Shown: positions 35,207 through 44,398, counted from the first letter of the stretch. The stretch is DNA of 64,000 nucleotides from Lancefieldella parvula DSM 20469 (GCF_000024225.1 NC_013203.1:1479806-1543805), one strand, 5' to 3'. The notes: generated from the sequence alone by a model not told the origin. Translations and numbers: made by a program.

Positions 35207-37132
35207 ATGCCAGGTAGAATGCTCGGTGGGCGTTACCAGGTTCAAGACAAAATTGGTACCGGTGGAATGGCAACCGTTTACCGCGGACAGGACCAAGTTC
35301 TTGGTCGTACTGTTGCCATCAAAATGATGCTGCCACAGTACGCAAATGACCCGTCCTTTGCTGCTCGTTTTAAGCAGGAGGCACAGGCAGCGGCGGCGCT
35401 CTCAAGTCCATACATTGTCTCGGTCTATGACTGGGGCAAAGACGGCGAGTCTTACTACATTGTTATGGAGTATCTGCGCGGTACAGACCTTAAGAGCGGC
35501 ATCCGTAAGCATGGAGCTCTTGATTCCCGTAAGGTCGCTCAGATTGGCTCTCAGATTGCCCAGGCGCTCTCTGTAGCACACCGTCACGACATCATTCACC
35601 GTGACATCAAACCACAAAACATCATGGTCCAGCCAGATGGCAACATTAAGGTCATGGACTTTGGCATTGCTCGTGCAAAGAACAGCAGTCTAACCACCGA
35701 TAACTCTGTTCTCGGTACCGCTCACTATGTTTCTCCAGAGCAAAGTACCGGCAAACCTTTGGGACCAACCACCGATATCTATTCCCTGGGTATTGTCATG
35801 TACGAAGCTGCTACTGGTCGCGTTCCCTTTGTTGGCGACGATGCAATTAGCGTTGCCATGAAGCAAGTCAATGAGGCTCCTCAGCCACCATCGCTCATTA
35901 ATCCCAACATTGACCCTGCTCTCGAGGCAATCATCCTTCGCTGCATGGAGAAAAATCCAGGGGATCGTTACCAGAGCGCTGACGAGCTTGCTCGCGCTCT
36001 TCGCGATTTCATTGCTGGTCGTGCCACTATTCCAAGTAACACTACTGTTAGCCCTCGCATTGTGACGCCGCCTCAGCCAACTTCTAGGCTTGATCGCCGC
36101 GGCATCGAAGGCTCCAACACCTACATGACTCGAGGTGGCGATACTGGTCGCTTGAACCGCGTTCATTCTCGTGAAGAAGCTGATGAGCTGGACAAGCGCG
36201 AGAATAATCGTCACAAGCGCAATATTATCCTTGGTATTCTAGCTGCTTTGGTTGTCGTAGCTCTTGCTGGTTTTGCTATTGCACACATCCTCGGCAACAC
36301 CTCCCAGCAGTACCTGGTTCCGCAGTTTGTTGGACAAACAAAAGACCAAGCAACTCAGGCGCTAAATGCATCTGGCAGCCACTTTAAACTAGGAACTGTC
36401 ACAGAAAGCTATAGCGATTCTGCTCCTGAAGGCCAAGTTATCGACCAGACACCAAGCGCTAACAGACAGGCTCCTGAGGGAACCACTGTTAACCTTGTTA
36501 TCTCTAAAGGCGCTAAACCTGCTGCGGCAGTTAAGGTACCCGATCTCACTAACAAGAGTCCATCAGAGGCCGAATCGGCCCTTGCTGCTGTTGGTCTCAA
36601 AGCAAGAAATGGTGATTCGGTTGAGTCGGACAACGTAGCTGTTGGTTACGTTGCAACACAGGAGCCAGCTGCAGGTAGCGACGCTAAGGCTGGCGACACC
36701 ATCACCTATCATTTGTCTTCTGGTAAGGGTAAGGTAGACGTCCCAGACGTCACGGAGATGACTTCTGAGCGCGCGTCTGACGTTCTGAAAGACGCTGGAT
36801 TTAAGGTAGAAACTCAACAGCAGCCTTCATCAAGCGTTCCTGAAGGCCGTGTTATCTCCCAATCCCCAGCTAACGGCAAGGCAGATAAAGGTTCTACTGT
36901 AACTATCGTTGTTTCTACTGGTGCTCAGAGCGGATCTGTTCCAAATGTTGTTGGCAAAGACTTTGAGACCGCTCAGACCACGCTCGAAAACGCTGGCTTC
37001 CAGGTCAATACTGTTTGGGTCTATGACGACAACGTTGCCACCGGTAATGTTGTTGGCCAGACGCCATCAAGCGCTGTACCTGGCGCTACTATCACCATCC
37101 GCGTATCCAGTGGACCGCGACCATCAGTGTAA
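35207..37132 (+). CDS. pknB: PknB-type Ser/Thr kinase with PASTA domains
   Basis: This 641-residue membrane kinase has a kinase domain (9-275) with IGTGGMATVY, Lys39 (VAIKM), HRDIKPQNIM with Asp133, DFGIA and SPEQ. A basic juxtamembrane linker and one span (about 337-358, ILGILAALVVVALAGFAIAHIL) follow, then four PASTA repeats (starting near VPQFVGQTKDQATQAL, VPDLTNKSPSEAESAL, VPDVTEMTSERASDVL and VPNVVGKDFETAQTTL). PASTA domains bind muropeptides or lipid II, linking the kinase to wall synthesis. The ATG at 35207 follows TAGGAGTTGAGTT. It is the last gene of the cluster and has a strong terminator. Confidence 0.96.
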   Translation: MPGRMLGGRYQVQDKIGTGGMATVYRGQDQVLGRTVAIKMMLPQYANDPSFAARFKQEAQAAAALSSPYIVSVYDWGKDGESYYIVMEYLRGTDLKSGIRKHGALDSRKVAQIGSQIAQALSVAHRHDIIHRDIKPQNIMVQPDGNIKVMDFGIARAKNSSLTTDNSVLGTAHYVSPEQSTGKPLGPTTDIYSLGIVMYEAATGRVPFVGDDAISVAMKQVNEAPQPPSLINPNIDPALEAIILRCMEKNPGDRYQSADELARALRDFIAGRATIPSNTTVSPRIVTPPQPTSRLDRRGIEGSNTYMTRGGDTGRLNRVHSREEADELDKRENNRHKRNIILGILAALVVVALAGFAIAHILGNTSQQYLVPQFVGQTKDQATQALNASGSHFKLGTVTESYSDSAPEGQVIDQTPSANRQAPEGTTVNLVISKGAKPAAAVKVPDLTNKSPSEAESALAAVGLKARNGDSVESDNVAVGYVATQEPAAGSDAKAGDTITYHLSSGKGKVDVPDVTEMTSERASDVLKDAGFKVETQQQPSSSVPEGRVISQSPANGKADKGSTVTIVVSTGAQSGSVPNVVGKDFETAQTTLENAGFQVNTVWVYDDNVATGNVVGQTPSSAVPGATITIRVSSGPRPSV

Positions 37133-37159
37133 GCGCTGCGGGCGTGCGGGCGTAGCGCA

Positions 37160-37204
37160 GCTCCAAGCACGAAGCGCACGACGAGCGGCTCCAAGCACAA
37201 AGCG
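37160..37204. repeat. Imperfect 17-bp direct repeat
   Basis: GCTCCAAGCACGAAGCG at 37160-37176 and GCTCCAAGCACAAAGCG at 37188-37204 differ at one base. They lie in a GC-rich stretch between pknB and its terminator. Function unknown. Confidence 0.6.
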
Positions 37205-37224
37205 AGCACAGCCAGTACGTTCAA

Positions 37225-37258
37225 AGCCCTGCAACCAGGTTCGGTTGCAGGGCTTTTT
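37225..37258 (+). terminator. Terminator of the FHA-PknB cluster
   Basis: Perfect 12-bp stem AGCCCTGCAACC / GGTTGCAGGGCT, loop AGGTTC, then TTTTT. It lies about 95 bases after pknB. Confidence 0.93.
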
Positions 37259-37279
37259 ACTGCTGCGAAAAAATAGTTG

Positions 37280-37412
37280 AACACACCTATGGCGGATAAT
37301 CTGCCAAAAAGACGTATACATGACGCTGAAAATACCTCAAACGTGCAGATTATCGTCATTAGGTGTGTAATATGCCCGCAATTGTGCAGATTATCCGTCA
37401 TGGGTGTGTTTT
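37280..37412. repeat. Three-copy 24-bp repeat, one copy inverted (MITE-like)
   Basis: Copy A (37280-37304) carries ACACACCTATGG then CGGATAATCTGC. Copies B (37343-37368) and C (37384-37409) are in the opposite orientation, with GCAGATTATC followed by the complement of ACACACC. A and C differ at two positions over 24 bases; B has a one-base gap and a few changes. A and C form terminal inverted repeats of a 130-base unit, and A can pair with either B or C; the A:C stem is followed by TTTTTT. No transposase is nearby. Confidence 0.65.
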
Positions 37413-37633
37413 TTAGATACGGAATTTACCTATAGTAAAATTCTTTATATAAGTCTATTCATTATTCAGCATATTAGATGATGTTTATGCATTGAAATGT
37501 ATATCTAGTAGTGAGACCGCCTAGCTGTCGGGCTATCTTGGTCAGAAGCATGGCGATTCTTCAGCAAGACCTACCAAAACTACACCATTTTGTACGCTAG
37601 CCCTAAAAAGCCGCCGCTCAACACCTTGCAGCA

Positions 37634-37665
37634 AAGAAAAACCGGCAGCGCGATGCTGTCGGTTT
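37634..37665 (-). terminator. Terminator after tRNA-Arg (CCU)
   Basis: On the minus strand AACCGACAGC pairs with GCTGCCGGTT (one mismatch) around ATCGC, followed by TTTCTTT. It lies just after the tRNA 3' end. Confidence 0.75.
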
Positions 37666-37673
37666 GAAATCAA

Positions 37674-37750
37674 TGGTGCCCCCGGGCCGATTCGAACGGC
37701 CGACACCCGCTTTAGGAGAGCGGTGCTCTATCCCCTGAGCTACGAAGGCA
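37674..37750 (-). tRNA. tRNA-Arg (CCU)
   Basis: On the minus strand acceptor TGCCTTC pairs with GGGGGCA (two G-U pairs), followed by an encoded CCA. The anticodon loop CTCCTAA gives CCU, reading AGG. T-loop GTTCGAATC is present. Confidence 0.95.
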
Positions 37751-37897
37751 TGTGGGATATTCTACTCACGTAGGCTCGCATACGCAAATCGTTGGCGTTT
37801 GTGTGGCGAGAAGTGCTGCGGTGCTTGCACCGCCGATACCTCGCGCCATCAACGCTCGCGGCGCCAACGCTTGTGCGTCAGCAGCGACGCAAAGCCG

Positions 37898-38521
37898 CTA
37901 CTTACGACCAGCCTTACGCTCTGCCCTCTTTCTGTCATACTCGGCCTGACGCTCAAGGTAGAAATCGTTGAGCTTCTTATCAGTCATGCCAGCAACCTTA
38001 GCCTCAACCTTCTTGCGAAGAGGACGCATCTTGAAGAAGCTGTAGACAACCGAGCCAAAAATGCAGAAATAAGCAAAGACCAACATGATGGCAGAAATCA
38101 TACCAACCCCAGTATTCAGATCCCTAGACTCTGGGACTAGATACGAGAGTGCTAGCGTAATGATGGTTGCTACAAAGCCAAGACCCAAAAAGACCCACCA
38201 AATGCGCTCAGCGCGATGATAGTCTGGATCCGCACGCAGCATAGCCTCAAACCCGCGACTACGAATATCCTCACGCTCACGCTGACGGGCACGTGCGGCA
38301 CGCTTCTCCTCTTTGCTCTTCGGAGAGCAAGAACTACCAGAGCCACTCACGCGTACAGACGCAGCTGCTTCTCGTGCTGGTTTAGCAGAAGCAGCAGATT
38401 TGCGAGCAAAAGCGGAATACGAAGGACGCTCAGTCTCCTCAGAGTTTTCTTTCTTTGAAAGGCTTGCGGTAGCCTCACGCGCTTCTTTGGTTGCGCCTGT
38501 AATGGTGTCACGCAGTGACAT
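37898..38521 (-). CDS. Two-span membrane protein with highly charged ends
   Basis: This 207-residue protein starts MSLRDTITGATKEAREATAS and has a long Ala/Ser/Arg/Glu-rich N-terminal region (to about 90, ending KEEKRAARARQREREDIRSRG), two hydrophobic helices (about 108-128, IWWVFLGLGFVATIITLALSY, and 138-160, VGMISAIMLVFAYFCIFGSVVY), and a basic tail (YDRKRAERKAGRK). The central DPDYHRAER and tail resemble actinobacterial DUF3043-type proteins, but I am not certain. It overlaps the end of purC by 14 bases and is probably co-transcribed. The function is unknown. Confidence 0.75.
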   Translation of the reverse strand: MSLRDTITGATKEAREATASLSKKENSEETERPSYSAFARKSAASAKPAREAAASVRVSGSGSSCSPKSKEEKRAARARQREREDIRSRGFEAMLRADPDYHRAERIWWVFLGLGFVATIITLALSYLVPESRDLNTGVGMISAIMLVFAYFCIFGSVVYSFFKMRPLRKKVEAKVAGMTDKKLNDFYLERQAEYDRKRAERKAGRK

Positions 38522-39404
38522 TGGTCTCCTTCAGTGGTACAAACTCAGTTCCCGTAATAATCTGGAATGCCGTACGATAACGTTCGGACGTGCCCTCAAT
38601 TACCTCTTCTGGCAGATGAGGTGGCTCTCCTTGCATGTCCCAGTAGGCTTTCAGCCAATCCCGTACATACTGTTTATCATAACTTGGCTGAACATGTCCC
38701 TCAATATATCCCTCAGCAGGCCAAAAACGGCTTGAATCGGGTGTAAGGCACTCATCAATAAGTGTAAGTTTTCCGTCGATAAAACCAAACTCAAATTTGG
38801 TATCCGCAATAATAATTCCACGAGTTGCGGCATATTCTGCAGCAGCCTTATAAATTGCAAGCGAGGCTTCCTTCAACTGAGTTGCAACATCCTCACCAAC
38901 AATCTCACAGCAACGCTCAAACGAGATATTCTCGTCATGATCACCAAGCTCAGCCTTAGTAGAAGGTGTAAAGATTGGCTCAGGAAGCTTTGAGGCCTCG
39001 CTTAGACCATCAGGCAACTTAATGCCACAGACAGTACCGTCCTGGTCGTAAGTCTTCTTACCAGAACCAGTAAGGTAACCTCGTACGATGCACTCAATTG
39101 GCACAGTTTTTGCCTTTTTAACCAACATAGCGCGGCCTGCAAGATACTCAGTGTAATCTGCAAACTGCTCAGGAGTCTGGTCTGGCAAAACAGAAATCAT
39201 ATGGTTAGGTAAAAGATCCTTAAAGCGATTAAACCAAAATGCGCTAATACGTGTCAAAATTTCTCCCTTAAAAGGAATCTCATCAGGGAGAATAAAGTCA
39301 AAAGCACTAATGCGATCGCTCGCAACCATTAAAAGTTTGTCGCCGCAATCGTAAATATCGCGAACCTTACCGTGCGAATCGGGACGAAGCTCAGCTCCAG
39401 CCAC
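38508..39404 (-). CDS. purC: SAICAR synthetase
   Basis: This 298-residue enzyme joins aspartate to CAIR in purine synthesis. Motifs: GKVRDIYDCGDKLLMVASDRISAFDFILPDEIPFKGEILTRIS at the start, ECIVRGYLTGSGKKTY near 100, FTPSTKAELGDHDENIS near 140 and DTKFEFGFIDGKLTLIDECLTPDSSRFWP near 200. It is the longer (about 300 residue) yeast-like form. I chose the GTG at 39404 because GAGG lies five bases upstream; a TTG at 39425 adds seven residues without support. Histidine kinase and regulator genes lie upstream in the same direction. Confidence 0.95.
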   Translation of the reverse strand: MAGAELRPDSHGKVRDIYDCGDKLLMVASDRISAFDFILPDEIPFKGEILTRISAFWFNRFKDLLPNHMISVLPDQTPEQFADYTEYLAGRAMLVKKAKTVPIECIVRGYLTGSGKKTYDQDGTVCGIKLPDGLSEASKLPEPIFTPSTKAELGDHDENISFERCCEIVGEDVATQLKEASLAIYKAAAEYAATRGIIIADTKFEFGFIDGKLTLIDECLTPDSSRFWPAEGYIEGHVQPSYDKQYVRDWLKAYWDMQGEPPHLPEEVIEGTSERYRTAFQIITGTEFVPLKETNVTA

Positions 39405-39479
39405 AATGACCTCACTTCTGCGCAAAGCGCATTGTATTACAGGACTTTTGATTGTACGGCAAAATGTCCAAAAATCAGC

Positions 39480-40985
39480 CTACAACAAAGTTTCTGTAAC
39501 AGAGATATTATTCTGGGCAAGTATCGGAAGATACAGCGAGAAAGTAGTACCTTTTCCAAGCTCGGATTCCACTGAAATAGTGCCGTTGTGACGGTCCATA
39601 ATCTCTTTTGTAATTGCTAAGCCCACACCAAGACCACCTGACGCACGCTCACGACTTTCTTCCGCACGCCAGAATCTCGAGAAAGTCTGTGGAATGTCCT
39701 CAGGGGCAATTCCCATACCATCATCAGTCACGGAAATAACCGCATCGGTGTTGTCAATTGAAACGGTTATGACAACATGGCCTCCGTCGTCGGTATAACG
39801 AATAGCATTACTCAACAAATTAGTCAGAGCTTCTCGGATCATATCCGAATCAATGTCAACAAAACAGTTGCCCTCAGGAGTCTTATCCACAAAGGTCAAC
39901 GTACGATTATTTTCTTTAAAAAGTGTTTCTTGCATAGCAACAATACTTGCCACCATTGCTACCACATTCACGCTTTCCGGGTTAAACTTTGTCTTTCCGT
40001 TCTCAAGCCTTGACAGGTGAAGCATGGCATCTACCAGGCGAGAAAGACGTCTACTCTCAGACACAATATTTTCTAGTCGCTCTTCATCAGCAGGTAAGAT
40101 GCCGTCTTGAATTGCTTCAACGGTGGCCATAATAGCCATAAGTGGAGTTCTTAGCTCGTGCGCCACATCGCTGGTCAAACGACGTTCAAGCTTAATGTCT
40201 CTTTCGAGTGAAGACGCCATATCGTCAAATGTTTCTCCCAGACGCCCTAATTCATTCTCGCCACGGATGCCCGAGCGAGCCGCAAGATTTCCGCTTCTAA
40301 TTTGAACAGCTGTCTCGGTAATAAGGCGCACAGGTTTGGTAAGAGAACGTGAAGCTAAAATACCAATCAAGCCAGAAAGCGAGATTGCAATGGCTGCAGC
40401 AAGACTGATTGCCTGATAGGAACCATTACGGAATGCAATGTCTCGCTGGGTTAAAAACGGCTCAGAACCAAACGTCCAAATTCTAATGCTACCCACAGAT
40501 TCACCCTGCAAGTTTTGGACAACCGCATAGACCACGGCGTCGCCTGTCTGAGGGCCAGATGACGCACCATTTACACCAGATCTACGTGCATTTGGTGCAG
40601 AGTTGTCATACAACACCACGCCAGAAACATCCAAGACCTGAATGCCAATATCTGGATTAGACGACGCAGCCTGACGCGCAATAGAGAGTACGTCAGCAGT
40701 CCAACCTTCTGCTCGCGCGTATGCTTGAGACATATTGAGTGCGGTAGTATTAACGGTATTTTGTAAGTTCTCCCTGGTGTAAGCAGTAAAACGGATTTCC
40801 CACACAATACCCAAGACAGAAATAAGCACCAATACTGTCATTACAGCGGTTAACGCAAAGAAAGCCGCCATGTGAGCAGTAAAGCTCTGAGCACCAACGG
40901 GATCCGGCTTAATAGTTTTATAAGAACCCTCATTTTCCTGAGGGTCCTTAAGAGAATTTGACTGATATTTCTTAAAAAGTGCCAA
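39480..40985 (-). CDS. Sensor histidine kinase (HAMP, HisKA, HATPase)
   Basis: This 501-residue two-component sensor has a first span at about 36-58, an external sensor domain of about 120 residues, and a second span near 190-210 (AISLAAAIAISLSGLIGILA). A HAMP domain follows (LTKPVRLITETAVQIRSGNLAARS), then HisKA with the phospho-acceptor in LTSDVAHELRTPLMAIMATVEA, and an ATPase domain (LLSNAIRYTDDGGHVV, VTDDGMGIAPEDIPQTFSRFWRAEES, GGLGVGLAITKEIMDRHNG). It follows its response regulator by 11 bases. The signal is unknown; BaeS/envelope-stress type sensors look similar. Confidence 0.94.
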   Translation of the reverse strand: MALFKKYQSNSLKDPQENEGSYKTIKPDPVGAQSFTAHMAAFFALTAVMTVLVLISVLGIVWEIRFTAYTRENLQNTVNTTALNMSQAYARAEGWTADVLSIARQAASSNPDIGIQVLDVSGVVLYDNSAPNARRSGVNGASSGPQTGDAVVYAVVQNLQGESVGSIRIWTFGSEPFLTQRDIAFRNGSYQAISLAAAIAISLSGLIGILASRSLTKPVRLITETAVQIRSGNLAARSGIRGENELGRLGETFDDMASSLERDIKLERRLTSDVAHELRTPLMAIMATVEAIQDGILPADEERLENIVSESRRLSRLVDAMLHLSRLENGKTKFNPESVNVVAMVASIVAMQETLFKENNRTLTFVDKTPEGNCFVDIDSDMIREALTNLLSNAIRYTDDGGHVVITVSIDNTDAVISVTDDGMGIAPEDIPQTFSRFWRAEESRERASGGLGVGLAITKEIMDRHNGTISVESELGKGTTFSLYLPILAQNNISVTETLL

Positions 40986-40996
40986 AGCTCTAAAGC

Positions 40997-41710
40997 TTAA
41001 GCCTCATGGCTAGCGTTGCCAGCCTCGAAGCGATAGCCAACACCGTGAACAGTGAACAGCCAGCGAGGATTACGAGGGTCATCACCTAACTTTGCACGCA
41101 AGTTCTTAACATGCGAATCAATGGTGCGCTCGTAACCTTCAAAATCATAGCCCAAAACCTTCTCGACAAGCTCCATGCGCGTATATACACGGCCAGGATA
41201 ACGAGCAAGGGTTGTAAGCAGCTTAAACTCTGAAGCAGTAAGGTCAACTTCCTCATTGTTAATGAGAATCTTGTGACCGGAAATATCAATGGTAAGAGTG
41301 CCGTAATCAAGCACGTCAACAGCAGTATCTGGCTCTGAATAAGTGCGGCGGAACAGCGCACGGACACGCGCCACTAACTCACGAGGTGAGAAGGGCTTAA
41401 CAAGATAATCATCAGCACCAAGTTCAAGACCGATAATCCTATCCTCTACCTCACCTTTTGCGGTAAGCATAATGATAGGCACATTAGAAGTATCTCTGAT
41501 TGCACGACAAACGCGCTCTCCAGAAAGTTTTGGAAGCATCAGATCAAGGATGACCAGGTCAAATGCATGTTTCTCAAACTCCTCAACTGCACTCTGACCA
41601 TCGCCAACACCCTTAACAACGTAATTTTCGCGCTCAAGATATGCTGAGACAGCGTCACGGATGACTTTCTCATCTTCGACAATCAGAATTTTCTTCTCGT
41701 CGGAAGCCAT
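40997..41710 (-). CDS. OmpR/PhoB-family response regulator
   Basis: This 237-residue regulator has a receiver domain (KKILIVEDEKVIRDAV; phospho-acceptor Asp in LVILDLMLPKLSG; Lys in DDYLVKPFSPRELV) and a C-terminal winged-helix DNA-binding domain (VDLTASEFKLLTTLARYPGRVYTRMELVEKVLGYDFEGYERTIDSHVKNLRAKLG, then WLFTVHGVGYRFE). The ATG at 41710 follows AAAAGGGGAGACA; the upstream in-frame ATG at 41737 lacks a ribosome site. It forms an operon with the kinase downstream. Confidence 0.95.
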   Translation of the reverse strand: MASDEKKILIVEDEKVIRDAVSAYLERENYVVKGVGDGQSAVEEFEKHAFDLVILDLMLPKLSGERVCRAIRDTSNVPIIMLTAKGEVEDRIIGLELGADDYLVKPFSPRELVARVRALFRRTYSEPDTAVDVLDYGTLTIDISGHKILINNEEVDLTASEFKLLTTLARYPGRVYTRMELVEKVLGYDFEGYERTIDSHVKNLRAKLGDDPRNPRWLFTVHGVGYRFEAGNASHEA

Positions 41711-41810
41711 TGTCTCCCCTTTTCTTTTGCTCTGCACGCATGTGCTTATGACACGTTACAATTGTTCATTAATTATTTGTAATCATTCTATCGCTATGTC
41801 TACAAATAAT

Positions 41811-43022
41811 CTACAAAGAAAATACACGAACTGCCACAGAGGCAGGATATCCGCTAGTAGGGTCCTTAACAGTTGAGAAGGTTACAAAAGAATCGCAGTT
41901 GCCCTCTCGAGCAGGAAATTCTCCATAATCAACGCTTCTATCCATCGAATAGAGCCAATTTGCCGTTTGATTTTGCGTATCAACAAGCACATAAGAAGCA
42001 CGACTCTTAATTATATAAAGGCTACCTTTACCTGAAGATATTGCATAAGGTTCACGCTCAATAATGTAAGGATTTTCTCCTGAAGCAGGTAAGATGTACG
42101 TTCCCATCTTGCCTAAAAGACCACCTGAGTCATAACTTGCTTCAACGGACACAATAAACTTATCGTCTACACGGCTTGCTGCAAATGGTTTAACAGATTG
42201 AGGCATAACTAGCTGGTCAACCTTAGTTTTAAGGTTATCTCCCAGCAGATATGCCGTAACGCCATAATAGGTTCCTTCGGAAGCACGAACTCGGGGAGTA
42301 AGAGTAACTACGCCCTTGGAAATAGAGGGTGCAGTAGCAAATCTACCTGGTGATTCAACGGCGTCTGTTCCTTCAGAATCACCCACACGCCACACGTAGC
42401 AGTGAGAAGACTCGCGGGTTTTCTCGCCCGAGGAAGAAGGCTGGACAATCCAAACTACCTTATCGTCTCCACAGGCAAACGGTGCAGGGTCCCAGTTTTT
42501 ATCAGCTTTGTAAAGTACCTTTGCGTCTCCTGTAAGCTTGCCATCAGAAAATGGAGCAGCAAAAAGCTCCCAATCAAAGGTTGTGGTATCCACCTCAACC
42601 CAGGCGTAAACGGAATCGGAGCAACGAACATCGTAAATGACCGCAGTAGTATTGTTCATCTGAGCTGTAGGAACAACATCAACAACTTGACCAGACGTCA
42701 GCGAAAGAGCAGAACCCTTCACCATTGGCGTAGCAGACGCGCCAGCCGTAGTAACGGGGATCCAATTACCGTCAGCAGGGTGTAGCACGCTTCCTAGAGG
42801 AAGTGTCCATGTCTGGCTTGGCTGGACAGAATATTCTGCTGAACTATAGGAGTCCAACACATTAGTGCCAGCAGACTCATCAAGTACCAGAGGTTTTCCT
42901 ACATCTCCCAAACCTGCTTGGTGAGAGCAACCTTCCGCAATACTAATTGCGCCAGCAACCACCACACTAGCTGCTCCCGTCTTAAAAAAGTTTCGACGAG
43001 AAATGTTCCCAAAAAGAGTCAC
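41811..43022 (-). CDS. Tat-exported protein, probable lipoprotein, unknown function
   Basis: This 403-residue protein has a twin-arginine signal: ISRRNFFKTGAASVVVAGAISIAEGC with SRRNFFK at residues 8-14 and a possible lipobox cysteine near 32. The mature part is rich in short beta strands with repeated Trp/Tyr/Asp turns (NTTAVIYDVRCSDSVYAWVEVDTTTFDWELFAAPF, DDKVVWIVQPSSSG, GSLYIIKSRASYVLVDTQNQTANWLYSMD), suggesting a beta-propeller. It starts three bases after the purB stop, so it is co-transcribed with purB. It could act at the cell surface; no catalytic motif is seen. Confidence 0.8.
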   Translation of the reverse strand: MTLFGNISRRNFFKTGAASVVVAGAISIAEGCSHQAGLGDVGKPLVLDESAGTNVLDSYSSAEYSVQPSQTWTLPLGSVLHPADGNWIPVTTAGASATPMVKGSALSLTSGQVVDVVPTAQMNNTTAVIYDVRCSDSVYAWVEVDTTTFDWELFAAPFSDGKLTGDAKVLYKADKNWDPAPFACGDDKVVWIVQPSSSGEKTRESSHCYVWRVGDSEGTDAVESPGRFATAPSISKGVVTLTPRVRASEGTYYGVTAYLLGDNLKTKVDQLVMPQSVKPFAASRVDDKFIVSVEASYDSGGLLGKMGTYILPASGENPYIIEREPYAISSGKGSLYIIKSRASYVLVDTQNQTANWLYSMDRSVDYGEFPAREGNCDSFVTFSTVKDPTSGYPASVAVRVFSL

Positions 43023-43025
43023 GAT

Positions 43026-44372
43026 TTAGTCCAATTCAAGATGTTCAAGACGGTCAAATAAAACGTGTGAACGAGTGAGGAACGCACGAGGATCAAAGAT
43101 CTTCTCAAGCTCATCATGGCTCAGCGTACAAGCTGGGTCTGCCTCAAGAAGCCCCTGATAAGATGGTCCTTCCTTGCACTGCTGAATATCTGCCCACACC
43201 TTCATAGCGTTAGACTGGACAATCTTGTATGCCTCTTCACGAGTAATACCAGTATTAACCAAAGCAAGAAGAACCTTTGACGAGAAGAGCATGCCGCGTG
43301 TCTTATTAAGATTGGCCATCATCTGCTCTGGATATAGAACCATGCCATCAAGCAAAAACTCAAGCTTTGACAACATATGGTCAAGAGCAATAAAGCTGTC
43401 TGCTTGAGCAACACGCTCAGCAGAAGAATGACTAATATCACGTTCATGCCAAAGAGCAACGTTATCAAAGGCAACCTGTGCATTGGCTTTGACCACGCGG
43501 GACAAACCACAGATTTTCTCAGCAGTAATAGGATTGCGCTTGTGGGGCATAGCGGAAGAACCCTTCTGTCCCTTGCGGAATGGCTCTTCAGCCTCGAGGG
43601 TATCGGTCTTTTGTAATGCACGCATCTCGGTTGCAACGCGCTCGCAAGTAGCGGCAACAGTTGCCAGAACACCAGCAAGGTAAGCATGATGGTCACGAGA
43701 AATTACCTGGGTTGAAAGAGGGTCGTGAACAAGACCGAGTTTCTCGCAAACGTACTCCTCAACAAAAGGATCAATGGAAGAATAAGTTCCAACAGCGCCA
43801 GAAATAGCGCCATAAGCAACGTTTTTACGAGCATCCTTTAGACGATCAAGATCGCGCTTGAACTCCCAAGCCCAACTGCCAAACTTCATACCAAAGGTCA
43901 TAGGCTCTGCATGAATGCCATGAGTACGACCAACGCAAAGGGTATCGCGCTCCTCAAAAGCACGGCGTTTGCAGATGGCAGCGCAGCGACGAACCGCAGC
44001 AATGAGTAGGTCACATGCCTGAGTGAGCTGGTAGCAAAGAGCAGTATCTCCCAGATCTGTTGAGGTCATACCGTAGTGAACCCAACGACTTGGTTTGAGC
44101 TTGCCCTCAGGAACCTCAGCATCAATGTAGGAGCCCATGTTAGTTAAAAAAGCAATAACATCATGGTTAGTAACAGCCTCAATCTCGTCTACTTCAGCGC
44201 GGTTAAACGCAGCGTGCTCACGAATCCAAGCTGCCTCTTCGCGAGAAATACCAATAACACCAAGCTCAGCCTGTGCTTCGCACGCAAGAACTTCAATCTC
44301 CTGCCAAACGGCGTACTTGTTCTCCAAAGAAAAGATGTGGCCCATTTCTTTGCCGGTGTAGCGATCTACCAC
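43026..44372 (-). CDS. purB: Adenylosuccinate lyase
   Basis: This 448-residue enzyme cleaves adenylosuccinate and SAICAR in purine synthesis. It has VHYGMTSTDLGDTAL near residue 90, CVGRTHGIHAEPMTFGMKF near 140 (His in THG), and the lyase signature GSSAMPHKRNPITAEKI near 270 with the flexible catalytic loop. Length is typical. The ATG/GTG start region at 44372 (MVDRYTGKEMGHIFSLENKYAVW) follows AGAAGGAGTCTC. It is preceded by the tRNA-Lys terminator and followed closely by the Tat-exported protein gene. Confidence 0.97.
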   Translation of the reverse strand: MVDRYTGKEMGHIFSLENKYAVWQEIEVLACEAQAELGVIGISREEAAWIREHAAFNRAEVDEIEAVTNHDVIAFLTNMGSYIDAEVPEGKLKPSRWVHYGMTSTDLGDTALCYQLTQACDLLIAAVRRCAAICKRRAFEERDTLCVGRTHGIHAEPMTFGMKFGSWAWEFKRDLDRLKDARKNVAYGAISGAVGTYSSIDPFVEEYVCEKLGLVHDPLSTQVISRDHHAYLAGVLATVAATCERVATEMRALQKTDTLEAEEPFRKGQKGSSAMPHKRNPITAEKICGLSRVVKANAQVAFDNVALWHERDISHSSAERVAQADSFIALDHMLSKLEFLLDGMVLYPEQMMANLNKTRGMLFSSKVLLALVNTGITREEAYKIVQSNAMKVWADIQQCKEGPSYQGLLEADPACTLSHDELEKIFDPRAFLTRSHVLFDRLEHLELD

Positions 44373-44398
44373 GATGAGACTCCTTCTGCTTGTAAAAG

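Larger units (their letters stand above)
37133..37673. other. Intergenic region with terminator and several repeats
   Basis: Contains a near-exact 17-base direct repeat (37160-37176, 37188-37204), the pknB terminator, and three copies of a 24-base sequence (37280-37409). A low-complexity AT stretch (37410-37500) and a stretch of about 110 bases (37505-37615) that I cannot assign come next. One minus-strand frame in that stretch (ASVQNGVVLVGLAEESPCF then stop) could be debris of a gene. No intact ORF has a convincing ribosome site. Confidence 0.55.

Noticed and set aside
39880..39895. TTATCCACA, a DnaA-box match
   Set aside because: Single copy inside the histidine kinase gene, far from the expected origin; chance match.
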